Positions 17,189 through 25,972 of a DNA stretch of 64,000 nucleotides are shown in pieces. Positions within the stretch are counted from its first letter, which is position 1. Each line of letters begins with the position of its first letter. Source of the DNA: Postechiella marina (GTDB lineage: Bacteria > Bacteroidota > Bacteroidia > Flavobacteriales > Flavobacteriaceae); NCBI RefSeq assembly GCF_039538365.1, contig NZ_BAABCA010000001.1, positions 806,001 to 870,000 on the forward strand, written 5' to 3'. The notes under the pieces are model-generated. The model saw only the letters and a program-made list of their open reading frames with translations. It was not told the DNA's origin and searched no databases. The position numbers and the translations under genes are program-made.

Positions 17189-19620
17189 TCTTTATTGTTT
17201 ATTCTATTTCTTTCTGAAATATCATCTTCTCGCTCTTTCGGCGTTAATCTATAATTACCAAATTTATAACTAAAACCAAAAGTAAAAAGCCTAGTTTCTT
17301 TTATTGTTTTATTATATATATCTTGATTTAAATATTTACTAGTTTTACTAAAATTGTAACTATTAAAAGCATCATTAACGCCTAAACTAACAGAGGCTCT
17401 ATTTTTCCATAACGTTTTTCTTAATGCTATATCTAGGCTAGATCTTTTTCCTAACAACGATGGGCCTTCTGTCCATGGAGATATGTATAAAAACGATACG
17501 TCTATATTTAAACTGTTATCTTTTAAAAGAGAAACATAATTAGTTAACTCAACATATGTAGTCCATTTATTGGAGTTAAAAGGTGCATCAATACCTTCAA
17601 TAACACTAAATTTATTATCATAATAAAATAGTTGACTATCAAATCCAATTTTCCAATTATTAACAATTTCTAAAAAGGTTCCGTAATAAAACCCATAAGA
17701 TACGCTGTTGTCAATATTAGTGTTCATGTATTTTATAATATTATTTTCGTTGTCTTGAAAAACTACTAACACAATTGGGCTATCTTCATTTCTATAAAAT
17801 ACTTCAAAATTATGTTTATCGTTAAATAAGTAGCCAAAAATAATTTCATCATCAATTTGAGGTTTTAAATTTGGGTCTCCAGAAACGTAAGCATTATCAT
17901 TATAAAAATACTTGAAAGGGTTTAATTGACTGTATCGTGGTCTATAGATTCTTTTCGTGTAATTTATATAAACCTCATTTTTTTCATCTATTGTATGCTT
18001 TAAATGTATTGAAGGGAAAAAATTAAAATAATTATTTCTGTTAACTTCATTTGTTGTTAAAGCGCTTCCTTTGGTATATGTATATTCTAATCTAAGACCA
18101 GATTTTAAGCTCCAAGAAGTCCAATCTTTACTATAACTACCATAAGCTGCATAGTTAGTTTCGTTGTATAAAAACGTATCAGAATTCTCTAAGTTTTGTT
18201 TTTTTATATCATTATCAAAATCAAACTGATTTAATACGTTTTTAGAATTTATATTAGAGACCTTTACCCCTGCTTCTATAAACCCAGAATTTTCTAATGG
18301 CAATTCGTAATCTACTTGATTAGTAAAAATTTGTATTTCCTGACTTGAAAATGTTTGGAATTTATTGTTTCTAAAAGCATTACCTGCTTCAGACAAAAAA
18401 TAATCTGTGTCTACATTTTGAAAATTAGAGAAATCGTAATTTGTATGATGTGAACTTAAACTAATTTGTTCCCCTTCTTTGTCAAATTTATGAATATAGT
18501 CGAGTGTAAATGCTAAATTGAACTTTTCTTCAACTAGACTAACATTTGTGTTAAATATAGAGTCTAGTGTTTTGTTAGAATTAAAGACTAAAGTGTTTGA
18601 GTTAGTGTTGCCTTTAGAAACATTTCTTGGTGCAACTAAAATATTGGTAGAAAAACCTATACTGTTTTTATCATTAAAAGTAAAATCTATACCTGCATTA
18701 ATATTTTGATTTGTAGACTTATTTATTTGTTCGAAATCTGTTTGCCAACTAGAAAAAACAGCATTATCATCATTAATAAAATTAATAGATTCGTCACTAA
18801 AAATATATTCCTTTTTAGGACTAATAGTATAATTTAAATTAACGTTTAGTTTTTTAGTTTTAAGAAAATGGCTTGTACTAAAGGCATATTTAGGGTATTC
18901 TTTTCCTTGTTTATAATTACCAGAAATATTTCCGTTGTATCCAGAAACAATGTTTTTGCTCATTGTTATATTAAGAATAGCTCCATCTTCGGCATCGTAT
19001 TTAGCAGGAGGTGTTGTAATAACTTCTATAGACTTAATATTGCTTGCAGATGTGCCATCGAGCAGTTGCGTAACTTCTTCGGGAGATAAGTAAATTTTTC
19101 TATTATTTATATAAACTGTAGGAGTTGATCCTTTAACAGATAATGTATTGTTATTTATTAAAACACCAGGAGCGTGTTTTATAACATCTAACATATTGCT
19201 ATTGGAAAGGGTTGAGTTCTCTACATTAAAAATTGTACGATCTACTAATCTTTTTATAGTTGGACGTTTTGCAGTAACTACAACACCTTTAAGCTGCTCT
19301 ACAGCTTCTTTTAAAATAATGTTTTCGAAATCGATATCTCTGTATAATTCCACTCGAGTTATATACTCTTCAAAACCAAGAAACCCAATTTTTAATACAT
19401 AATCACCTTGTTTTGTGTTTTTTAAATTAAACACACCTTTTCCATCTGTTATTACGCCTTTAATAATATTAATATCATCCAGATCTACTAAAACAACATT
19501 TGCAAAGGCAATAGGTTGCTTGTTTTCGTCTGTTAAAATTCCTTTAATACTATAACTTTGCGAAAAACAAATTTTTGAAAAAAAGAGCACTATAAAGAGA
19601 GAAAAATATGGTATTTTCAT
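17185..19620 (-). CDS. TonB-type outer-membrane beta-barrel protein
   Basis: 811 residues from MKIPYFSLFIVLFFSKICFS, a signal peptide ending SQSYS; an earlier in-frame Met (19638) only extends it. A carboxypeptidase-like beta domain (about 25-105, GILTDENKQPIAFANVVLVD...) precedes a plug-like region (LKGVVVTAKRPTIKRLVDRT, SIEVITTPPAKYDAEDGAILNI) and a long barrel (about 230-811). This matches the outer membrane beta-barrel family related to TonB-dependent receptors. It has no SusD partner, so a polysaccharide role is not implied. The substrate is unknown. An exact -7 element and a perfect palindrome lie upstream. Confidence 0.87.
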   Translation of the reverse strand: MKIPYFSLFIVLFFSKICFSQSYSIKGILTDENKQPIAFANVVLVDLDDINIIKGVITDGKGVFNLKNTKQGDYVLKIGFLGFEEYITRVELYRDIDFENIILKEAVEQLKGVVVTAKRPTIKRLVDRTIFNVENSTLSNSNMLDVIKHAPGVLINNNTLSVKGSTPTVYINNRKIYLSPEEVTQLLDGTSASNIKSIEVITTPPAKYDAEDGAILNITMSKNIVSGYNGNISGNYKQGKEYPKYAFSTSHFLKTKKLNVNLNYTISPKKEYIFSDESINFINDDNAVFSSWQTDFEQINKSTNQNINAGIDFTFNDKNSIGFSTNILVAPRNVSKGNTNSNTLVFNSNKTLDSIFNTNVSLVEEKFNLAFTLDYIHKFDKEGEQISLSSHHTNYDFSNFQNVDTDYFLSEAGNAFRNNKFQTFSSQEIQIFTNQVDYELPLENSGFIEAGVKVSNINSKNVLNQFDFDNDIKKQNLENSDTFLYNETNYAAYGSYSKDWTSWSLKSGLRLEYTYTKGSALTTNEVNRNNYFNFFPSIHLKHTIDEKNEVYINYTKRIYRPRYSQLNPFKYFYNDNAYVSGDPNLKPQIDDEIIFGYLFNDKHNFEVFYRNEDSPIVLVVFQDNENNIIKYMNTNIDNSVSYGFYYGTFLEIVNNWKIGFDSQLFYYDNKFSVIEGIDAPFNSNKWTTYVELTNYVSLLKDNSLNIDVSFLYISPWTEGPSLLGKRSSLDIALRKTLWKNRASVSLGVNDAFNSYNFSKTSKYLNQDIYNKTIKETRLFTFGFSYKFGNYRLTPKEREDDISERNRINNKD

Positions 19621-19637
19621 AAATGAATTAGTCAACA

Positions 19638-19645
19638 CAAAAATA
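19638..19645 (-). promoter_or_regulatory. Candidate promoter of the TonB-type gene (-7 element)
   Basis: TATTTTTG on the minus strand, exact TAnnTTTG, 18 bases before the ATG at 19620. No TTTG was seen at the -33 position; that place is near the palindrome at 19667-19683. Confidence 0.42.
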
Positions 19646-19666
19646 ATTTATTTCATTTTAAATTCG

Positions 19667-19683
19667 TTACGGTAAAACCGTAA
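19667..19683. promoter_or_regulatory. Perfect 17-bp palindrome, candidate operator
   Basis: TTACGGTAAAACCGTAA: seven-base arms around AAA. It lies about 21 bases upstream of the -7 element of the TonB-type gene, in the position of a -33 element or an activator/repressor site, and 109 bases from the divergent alanine dehydrogenase. No T-run follows, so it is not a terminator. Confidence 0.5.
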
Positions 19684-19791
19684 TTTAACAAATACTATAT
19701 CTTACATTTAGAAATGGATTTCAATATTTTATTTCTATTTGAGAAAATTAAAAAAATAGTTGTAATTTGAATTTTATTTAATCTTTGAAAC

Positions 19792-20991
19792 ATGTCTAAG
19801 TCTTTGTCTCCTTTTACAAAAGAACAACTTTTACCACAAGAAGAAACGTTAGAAATATTTAAACGAAAAGGGGAACTTTTTATTGGTATACCTAAAGAAA
19901 CAGCTTATCAAGAAAAACGAGTATGCTTAACACCAGATGCAGTTTCTGCTTTGGTTAGCAATGGGCACAGGGTTTTACTAGAGTCTGGAGCTGGTAATGG
20001 CGCTAGTTTTAGCGATAAAGATTATAGCGAAGCTGGCGCAGAAATAACTAAAGATACCGCCAAAGTTTTTGCTTGTCCTATGGTTTTAAAAGTTGAACCT
20101 CCTAGTTTAGACCAAATTAAGTTATTAAATCCACAAGCCATTTTAATTTCTGCTTTACAGCTAAAAACACAATCTAAAAAATATTTCGAAACTTTGGCTG
20201 CTAAACGAATAACAGCATTGGCTTTCGAGTTTATTAAAGATGCAGATGGCACATATCCTGCTGTGCGCTCGTTAAGCGAAATAGCTGGAACTGCTTCTGT
20301 TTTAGTTGCAGCAGAACTGTTATCTAATAATAAAGACGGTAATGGTTTAATGTTAGGTAATATTAGTGGTGTGCCACCAATAGAGGTTGTAATTATAGGT
20401 GCAGGAACAGTAGGCGAATTTGCAGCGAGAAGTGCTATAGGTTTAGGAGCTAACGTAAAAATATTTGATAATTCGATAACCAAATTAAGAACAATTCAAA
20501 CTAACTTAGGAAGACCTTTATATACATCTACAATTCAACCTAAAAACTTAACAAAAGCTTTAAAACGTTGTGATGTTGTTATTGGCGCAGTAAGAGGTGT
20601 TAATAGGTCGCCAATTGTAATTACCGAAACCATGGTAGAAAACATGAAAAAAAGAGCTGTAATTATAGATGTAAGTATAGATATGGGTGGGTGTTTTGAG
20701 ACTAGTGAAGTTACAACACATAAAGAGCCTACCTTTATAAAACATGGCGTTATTCATTATTGTGTGCCTAATATTCCTGCAAGATACTCACGTACAGCTT
20801 CTGTATCTATTAGTAATATTTTTACTCCATATTTATTAAAGATTGCTGAAGATGGTGGCATAGAAAATTCTTTAAGATTTGATAAAGGTTTAAAAAATGG
20901 GTTGTATTTTTACCACGGTATTTTAACTAGTAAATCTGTTGGAGATTGGTTCGACTTAAAATTTAGTGATGTTAACTTACTTATATTTTAA
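19792..20991 (+). CDS. ald: Alanine dehydrogenase
   Basis: NAD-dependent enzyme interconverting alanine and pyruvate plus ammonia. 399 residues, longer at the N-terminus (about 30 residues) than the usual 370, as in other Bacteroidota members. Conserved parts: GIPKETAYQEKRVCLTPDAV, LLESGAGNGASFSD, the Rossmann motif VVIIGAGTVGEFAARSA, IDVSIDMGGCFETS and PNIPARYSRTASVSISN. Followed 35 bases later by a DUF4258-type gene. Confidence 0.93.
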   Translation: MSKSLSPFTKEQLLPQEETLEIFKRKGELFIGIPKETAYQEKRVCLTPDAVSALVSNGHRVLLESGAGNGASFSDKDYSEAGAEITKDTAKVFACPMVLKVEPPSLDQIKLLNPQAILISALQLKTQSKKYFETLAAKRITALAFEFIKDADGTYPAVRSLSEIAGTASVLVAAELLSNNKDGNGLMLGNISGVPPIEVVIIGAGTVGEFAARSAIGLGANVKIFDNSITKLRTIQTNLGRPLYTSTIQPKNLTKALKRCDVVIGAVRGVNRSPIVITETMVENMKKRAVIIDVSIDMGGCFETSEVTTHKEPTFIKHGVIHYCVPNIPARYSRTASVSISNIFTPYLLKIAEDGGIENSLRFDKGLKNGLYFYHGILTSKSVGDWFDLKFSDVNLLIF

Positions 20992-21026
20992 TTTGAATAT
21001 TATTAGCTAGTTTTTAAAATAATTTA

Positions 21027-21401
21027 ATGAAATTAATACAACGTATAGGTTACTATCTAGGAGGTTTTTCTATTGGTTTAGTAATTTTGGCTTTCTTTTT
21101 TAGTAAAAAGCAAACTTCTTGTAGTTATGGCCCAGAGGCTAGAGTTTTAAAAAACATAAACTCTAAAAAAATAGAGCATAGTCTTGTTTTTAAGCAGGAA
21201 ATGGCATCTAAAAATATAGATTCTACAGCCATAAACTATATTTTACACAAAGGTGATATAAACTTTTCTGAAAGTGATACACGTAAAAAACCTTGTGGTG
21301 TTTATAATATTGAAGGCGACTATAATGAAAAGGAAATTGTACTTACTGTTGAAAACTGCGATAGTATAGCAACTATACTTAATTTGGTAATAAAAAAATA
21401 A
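21027..21401 (+). CDS. DUF4258-type small membrane-anchored protein
   Basis: 124 residues: one N-terminal membrane segment (about 8-26, YYLGGFSIGLVILAFFF) and a soluble domain with NSKKIEHSLVFKQEMASKNI, KGDINFSESDTRKKPCGVYN and EKEIVLTVENCDS. This resembles DUF4258 proteins. Function unknown. Its stop overlaps the start of the sugar transferase gene (ATGA-type junction at 21401), so the two are coupled. Confidence 0.7.
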   Translation: MKLIQRIGYYLGGFSIGLVILAFFFSKKQTSCSYGPEARVLKNINSKKIEHSLVFKQEMASKNIDSTAINYILHKGDINFSESDTRKKPCGVYNIEGDYNEKEIVLTVENCDSIATILNLVIKK

Positions 21402-21991
21402 TGAAGCGCTTATTCGATTTTAGTTTAGCGTTATTGGGGTTAATTATTACAGCTCCAATTTTAATACTAATTGCTGTAATTATTAAAATCGATTCTGCTG
21501 GACCTGTTCTTTTTATTCAAAATAGAGTTGGTAAAAGCAACAAAGATTTCAATATTTTTAAGTTTAGAACCATGCATACAAAGTCTCAAGACAAAGGACT
21601 TTTAACCATTGGTAATAGGGACTCTAGAGTAACAAGCGTTGGATATTTTTTAAGGCGATATAAGATAGACGAATTCCCACAGTTATTAAATGTTCTTATT
21701 GGAGATATGAGTTTTGTTGGCCCTAGACCCGAATTAAGGTATTATGTCAATTTTTATAAAGAGGATGATTTTGTTATCTTTAAAGTAAGACCAGGAATTA
21801 CCGGTTTGGCTTCGTTAGAATATAGAAACGAAGTAGAATTACTCAAAAAAGCTGATAAGCCTGAAGAATTTTATATAAATACAATTATTCCAGACAAGCT
21901 AGCTTACAATAAAACCTACATTAAAAAGAAATCTTTTATTTTCGATTTAAAACTTATTTTTAAAACCGTTATACGTGTAATTTTTAAATAA
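21401..21991 (+). CDS. Short undecaprenyl-phosphate sugar transferase
   Basis: 196 residues; the catalytic part only of the polyprenyl-phosphate hexose-1-phosphate transferase family (WcaJ/PglC type). An N-terminal re-entrant hydrophobic segment (RLFDFSLALLGLIITAPILI) is followed by PVLFIQNRVGKSNKDFNIFKFRTM, DEFPQLLNVLIGDMSFVGPRPEL and VRPGITGLASLEYRNE. It starts a lipid-linked glycan by moving a sugar phosphate to the carrier. No other glycan genes are adjacent, so the glycan is unknown. Ends 10 bases from the convergent helicase gene. Confidence 0.92.
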   Translation: MKRLFDFSLALLGLIITAPILILIAVIIKIDSAGPVLFIQNRVGKSNKDFNIFKFRTMHTKSQDKGLLTIGNRDSRVTSVGYFLRRYKIDEFPQLLNVLIGDMSFVGPRPELRYYVNFYKEDDFVIFKVRPGITGLASLEYRNEVELLKKADKPEEFYINTIIPDKLAYNKTYIKKKSFIFDLKLIFKTVIRVIFK

Positions 21992-22001
21992 TTTTAAAAT
22001 C

Positions 22002-23312
22002 TTAAAGTAAGGAAACTCTAACCTTTTTCTTTTTAAGGCGCATATTATTCGTTTTGTCTATTAACAAGTTAGCTTTTGCTAGTGGCACTGCAACAAAAGC
22101 ACAATCTCGTTTTAATTCTATAACACCTAACTCAGTCTTATCTAAATGGCCTTGTTTAAAAAATAAACCTGCAATATCGCCTTTAGATATTTTATTTTTT
22201 CTCCCTCCAGAAATAAAAAGAGTAGCCCATTTTGGTTTAATGGTATGCACTTTGTTGCTTAAAGAAACGGTTTCGGATGTTTCTATAAATTCTGGTAAAA
22301 ATTCTTTTTGCCATTGCAAAACATAGGCAGTACCTTGAGCATTCATTCGTGCTGTTCTTCCATTTCTATGTGTAAACTCTTCTGCTTTTATTGGTAATTG
22401 GTAATGTATAATGTAGCTAAGCTCTGGTATATCTAAACCACGAGCAGCCAAATCTGTAGCAATTATAATTTGATGTGTTCCGTTTCTAAATTTAATAAGC
22501 GCACGTTCTCTATCTATTTGCTCTAAAGCACCGTAAAAACAACCATGTGGAATATTATTGTCTCTTAAAAAGTCGCTTACGTATTGAATAGTGTCTTTAA
22601 AATTACAAAATATAATGCCTGGTTTATTACCAATGTCTTGTAATAAATTTACCAATGTTTGCAATTTATTTTTATCTGGAGAAACAACTCTTTTTATTTT
22701 TAGCTTTGTAGTTTTATTATCTAAAAAATTAATTACAAACTCATCTTTTAGCCCAACAAAGCTAGGAATTTCCATGTCTTGGGTTGCCGAAGTTAAAATG
22801 CGTTTTTCAATGCAAGGTAAATATCCTAATATTTCGCTCATTTCAGTTTCGAAACCTACTTCCAAAGATTTATCAAATTCATCTAAAACTAAGGTTTTTA
22901 TATCTTCAACAATAAACGTTTCTCGCCTCAAATGATCTGCTATTCTACCCGGTGTGCCAATAAGTATTGCAGGTGTATGCGCTAGTTCTATTTTATCTTT
23001 AGAAAAAGGACGCCCACCGTAAACAGCATTAGCTTTAAAACCAGAACCTATTTGTCTTATTACTTGTTCTATCTGTATGGCCAACTCTCTAGAAGGTACT
23101 AAAATGAGCAGTTGTACGTTTTCGCACTCTTTATTTAAGGCTTGAATTGTTGGCAAAAGAAAAGCTAAAGTTTTTCCGGTTCCGGTTGGAGACAACAATA
23201 CAACATTTTCTAAAGTATTTATAGCTAATAAAGCATCTTCCTGCATTTGATTTAATGCCGAAATATTTAGCTTTTTCAATATTTCTTGCTGAGATTTTAT
23301 GTTATTTGCCAT
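22002..23312 (-). CDS. DEAD-box-type RNA helicase with DEFD motif
   Basis: 436 residues. RecA-like core: Q-motif (ALNQMQEDALLAI), Walker A LLSPTGTGKTLAFLLP, PSRELA, GTPGR, DEFD in place of DEAD (TLVLDEFDKSLEVGF), SAT as TSATQDME, ARGLDIPE and HRNGRTARM. The C-terminal part (about 365-436, LFISGGRKNKISKGDIAGLF...) resembles the DbpA RNA-binding domain, suggesting a ribosome-assembly role. It lies 4 bases after the other helicase gene, so the pair is cotranscribed. Confidence 0.9.
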   Translation of the reverse strand: MANNIKSQQEILKKLNISALNQMQEDALLAINTLENVVLLSPTGTGKTLAFLLPTIQALNKECENVQLLILVPSRELAIQIEQVIRQIGSGFKANAVYGGRPFSKDKIELAHTPAILIGTPGRIADHLRRETFIVEDIKTLVLDEFDKSLEVGFETEMSEILGYLPCIEKRILTSATQDMEIPSFVGLKDEFVINFLDNKTTKLKIKRVVSPDKNKLQTLVNLLQDIGNKPGIIFCNFKDTIQYVSDFLRDNNIPHGCFYGALEQIDRERALIKFRNGTHQIIIATDLAARGLDIPELSYIIHYQLPIKAEEFTHRNGRTARMNAQGTAYVLQWQKEFLPEFIETSETVSLSNKVHTIKPKWATLFISGGRKNKISKGDIAGLFFKQGHLDKTELGVIELKRDCAFVAVPLAKANLLIDKTNNMRLKKKKVRVSLL

Positions 23313-23316
23313 AAAA

Positions 23317-24657
23317 CTATTTCTTTCTTTTTTTCTTAGAAACCTCTTTCTTCTCTGTTAACATATTGTTTTCAGCTATATAATTGGCTAAAATTTTATC
23401 AACCAATTCATCTTTGGTTAAATGATGAAATACGGTTTTTATTTGTGCCTTAAAATCTTCAGAAATTTGCCTGTTTGGTTTGGTTTTAAATATTTTTCTG
23501 GCCCATAATAAACCGTTGTTTTCTTCTATACTCTTAGCATCAGCTTTTTTATATTCTTTAAAAGTAATACCCAATTCGTATTCAAACTCTGGAATATCTT
23601 GTATTTCATCTTCTTGAATAACACTTAAAGATAAGCCCTTTGCTCCTGCTCTAGCTGTACGCCCACTTCTGTGTACATAAGCATCGTAAGTATCTGGTAA
23701 ATGATAGTTTACAACATAGGCAAGGTTTTTAATATCTATGCCACGTGCAGCCAAGTCTGTAGCTACTAAAATATTAATATGTCCTTCTCTAAACTGCCCC
23801 ATAATACGATCTCGAATACCTTGAGATAAACTACCGTGCAATGCGCCAGAAGAAAACTTATTTATAGCTAAATTCTTAGCTAATTTATTTACCGCTGCTT
23901 TTGTTTTACAGAATATAATACCACGCTGCCCTTCTTTAGAATTTAAAAAATGCATTAAAACATTTAGTTTCTCTATAGGTTCTACAACAACAAATTGATG
24001 TTCTATACCTTGATGTCCAAGCGTATTCATGTCTGTTTCAGCATGAATTACGTATTTAGACATGTAATTTTGAATTAACTGCTTAATGCTTCCTGGCATG
24101 GTTGCAGTAAATAAAAGTGTGCGTCTAGATTTTGGTATTTCTTTTATTATATTGTCTAATCCGTCTTTTAGTGCGCTAACCATTTCGTCTGCCTCATCTA
24201 AAATAAAATAATCAATATTTTTTATATTTACTGCACCACGTTTTACTAAATCTGCCAAACGCCCTGGAGTTGCAACAACAATATGTGTCTCTCTTTTTAA
24301 GCGTTCTATTTGAGGTTTAATAGGTATACCACCGCAAATTGAAGCTATAGAAATAGACGGGCTATGTGATGCGAAAGATTCTAGGTTTGCAAAAATTTGT
24401 TGCCCTAACTCTCTTGTAGGTGTTAAAATTATTGCTTGAATATTTGAACTATTGGTATTAATTAGTTGTAATAAAGGTAAGCCAAAAGCAGCTGTTTTTC
24501 CTGTACCTGTTTTTGCTAAAGCAACAACATCTTCTTTTTTATTTAAGATTATAGGAATTACTTTTTCTTGAATATCTGTTGGAGTAGAAATCTGTAATTT
24601 GGATAAACTTTCTTGCAATTGAGAATTAATTCCTAAACTAGAAAAGGACATTGACAT
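23317..24657 (-). CDS. DEAD-box RNA helicase
   Basis: 446 residues; start at 24657 or at the second Met (24651). All core motifs are canonical: Q-motif PTDIQEKVIPIIL, ALAKTGTGKTAAFGLP, TPTRELGQQ, ATPGRLADL, DEADEMV, LFTATMP, ATDLAARGIDIKN and HRSGRTARAG. The basic tail ends KKEVSKKKRKK. Likely RNA remodelling or ribosome assembly; the specific RNA is unknown. A TATCTTTG promoter element stands 17 bases upstream. Confidence 0.92.
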   Translation of the reverse strand: MSMSFSSLGINSQLQESLSKLQISTPTDIQEKVIPIILNKKEDVVALAKTGTGKTAAFGLPLLQLINTNSSNIQAIILTPTRELGQQIFANLESFASHSPSISIASICGGIPIKPQIERLKRETHIVVATPGRLADLVKRGAVNIKNIDYFILDEADEMVSALKDGLDNIIKEIPKSRRTLLFTATMPGSIKQLIQNYMSKYVIHAETDMNTLGHQGIEHQFVVVEPIEKLNVLMHFLNSKEGQRGIIFCKTKAAVNKLAKNLAINKFSSGALHGSLSQGIRDRIMGQFREGHINILVATDLAARGIDIKNLAYVVNYHLPDTYDAYVHRSGRTARAGAKGLSLSVIQEDEIQDIPEFEYELGITFKEYKKADAKSIEENNGLLWARKIFKTKPNRQISEDFKAQIKTVFHHLTKDELVDKILANYIAENNMLTEKKEVSKKKRKK

Positions 24658-24673
24658 AAATATAATTTTTATG

Positions 24674-24681
24674 CAAAGATA
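24674..24681 (-). promoter_or_regulatory. Candidate promoter of the helicase pair (-7 element)
   Basis: TATCTTTG on the minus strand, an exact TAnnTTTG match, 17 to 23 bases before the two possible start codons. Confidence 0.45.
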
Positions 24682-24835
24682 CTAACACTTTTAACAGTAA
24701 TACTTGTCAATTAACTTATATTCATTTTAACTCCTTTATAGTTGCTAGTTTACTTATTATGAGTCTATAATTTTAAAATACTGTTATTTATTAAATCCTA
24801 TTAAAAAACAATTACTAAATAAGAGTGTAAAAAAG

Positions 24836-24843
24836 TATCTTCG
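24836..24843 (+). promoter_or_regulatory. Candidate promoter directly before an ATG (-7 element)
   Basis: TATCTTCG differs from TAnnTTTG at one base and ends only five bases before the ATG at 24849. If used, transcription would begin at or next to the start codon, giving a leaderless mRNA. No -33 element is obvious. Confidence 0.3.
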
Positions 24844-24848
24844 CGCGC

Positions 24849-25751
24849 ATGTGGATGTATTTAGGCCTATTATCGGCTTTATTTTTAGGGTTACATAACT
24901 TATGTAAAAAACATGCAGTACAAGGAAACGAGGTTTTCCCTGTACTTTTAGGAACTATTTTAGCTGGATTTTTATTAATTCTGCCCTTTTTTGTTGGATC
25001 TGTTTATTTTCCAGAGTACACTAAAACTATTGGGTTTTATATAGATGATGTTTCTTTAGCTACACACGGGTTTATTTTTATTAAATCTATTATAATGGCT
25101 GCTTCTTGGGTTTTAGCTTATCAAGCCTTAAAGCATTTACCTATTACTATAGTAACACCTATACGGTCTGCAGGACCATTTTTTACTTTTATAGGCGCTA
25201 TTTTTATATATCAAGAAAAACCAACGTATTGGCAATGGATTGGTTTTTTTCTAATAATATTCTCTGTTATGTTATACTCTAGAATAGGTAAAAAAGAAGG
25301 TATTAATTTTAAAAGAAATAAGTGGATTTTTGCCATTATTGGTGCAACTTTTTTGGGAGCTTCTAGTGGTTTATACGATAAATTTTTAATTCAAAATTTA
25401 GCCTTAACACCTCAAACTTTACAATTTTGGTTTTGCTTTTACACCATACTTATACTTTTAGTTATACTTTCCGTTACGTGGTTTCCTTATGCAAAAAAAA
25501 GAAGAGCTTTTAAGTGGAGATGGTCTATTCCTGCTGTTGGTGTACTTTTGCAAACAGCAGATTATTTTTATTTTAAAGCTTTACAAGATCCAGAGGCTTT
25601 AATTATGCTATTATCTGCCATAAAACGAAGTCAAATAATTATAGCTGTTGTTATTGGTGGTTTAATATTTAAAGAAAAAAACAAGCGCAAAAAATTGGTG
25701 CCTTTAGCAGGTATTTTAATTGGTGTAGCCTTAATTTTATACACCTCATAA
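24849..25751 (+). CDS. EamA/DMT-family membrane transporter
   Basis: 300 residues with about ten hydrophobic segments arranged as two EamA halves (about 5-140 and 155-298). The N-half ends FIGAIFIYQEKPTYWQWIGF and the C-half ends VVIGGLIFKEKNKRKKLVPLAGILIGVALIL, both typical. Inner-membrane drug/metabolite transporter superfamily; the substrate is unknown. An alternative start at the Met two codons later is possible. Confidence 0.88.
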   Translation: MWMYLGLLSALFLGLHNLCKKHAVQGNEVFPVLLGTILAGFLLILPFFVGSVYFPEYTKTIGFYIDDVSLATHGFIFIKSIIMAASWVLAYQALKHLPITIVTPIRSAGPFFTFIGAIFIYQEKPTYWQWIGFFLIIFSVMLYSRIGKKEGINFKRNKWIFAIIGATFLGASSGLYDKFLIQNLALTPQTLQFWFCFYTILILLVILSVTWFPYAKKRRAFKWRWSIPAVGVLLQTADYFYFKALQDPEALIMLLSAIKRSQIIIAVVIGGLIFKEKNKRKKLVPLAGILIGVALILYTS

Positions 25752-25761
25752 ATAAAAAACT

Positions 25762-25794
25762 AAAAAAGCCGAAATATTCTAAAATATTTCAGCT
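25762..25794 (-). terminator. Terminator after the EF-hand gene
   Basis: Minus-strand hairpin with arms AGCTGAAATATT (25794-25783) and AATATTTCGGCT (25778-25767, one G-U pair), then TTTTT. It lies 28 bases after the stop of the out-of-frame continuation (25823), not after the early stop at 25971, which supports the longer gene as ancestral. Confidence 0.72.
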
Positions 25795-25822
25795 AACTAG
25801 TGGCTATTAATCTGTAATTATA

Positions 25823-25972
25823 TTAATTAGTATGCTTTTTGGTATTAATTTTTTTCCAGTTTACATTTTCTGCTAACTCATCTATAGTTACTTTGCCATC
25901 ATCATTTGCATCCCAACCAATAAACATATCTTTACCATCTATAGCTTCACCTTTTTTGTTTTTCTTATCTTT
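25823..25972 (-). other. Out-of-frame C-terminal part of the EF-hand gene
   Basis: Skipping one T of the seven-T run (25979-25973 on the minus strand) continues the EF-hand protein for about 50 more residues to a TAA at 25823-25825. The continuation encodes KDKKNKKGEAIDGKDMFIGW and then the EF-hand loop DANDDGKVTIDE and NVNWKKIN, repeating residues 52-95 of the upstream part almost unit for unit. It is thus real coding sequence in the wrong frame: a recent frameshift, a sequencing error, or recoding at UUU-UAA-A. Confidence 0.75.
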
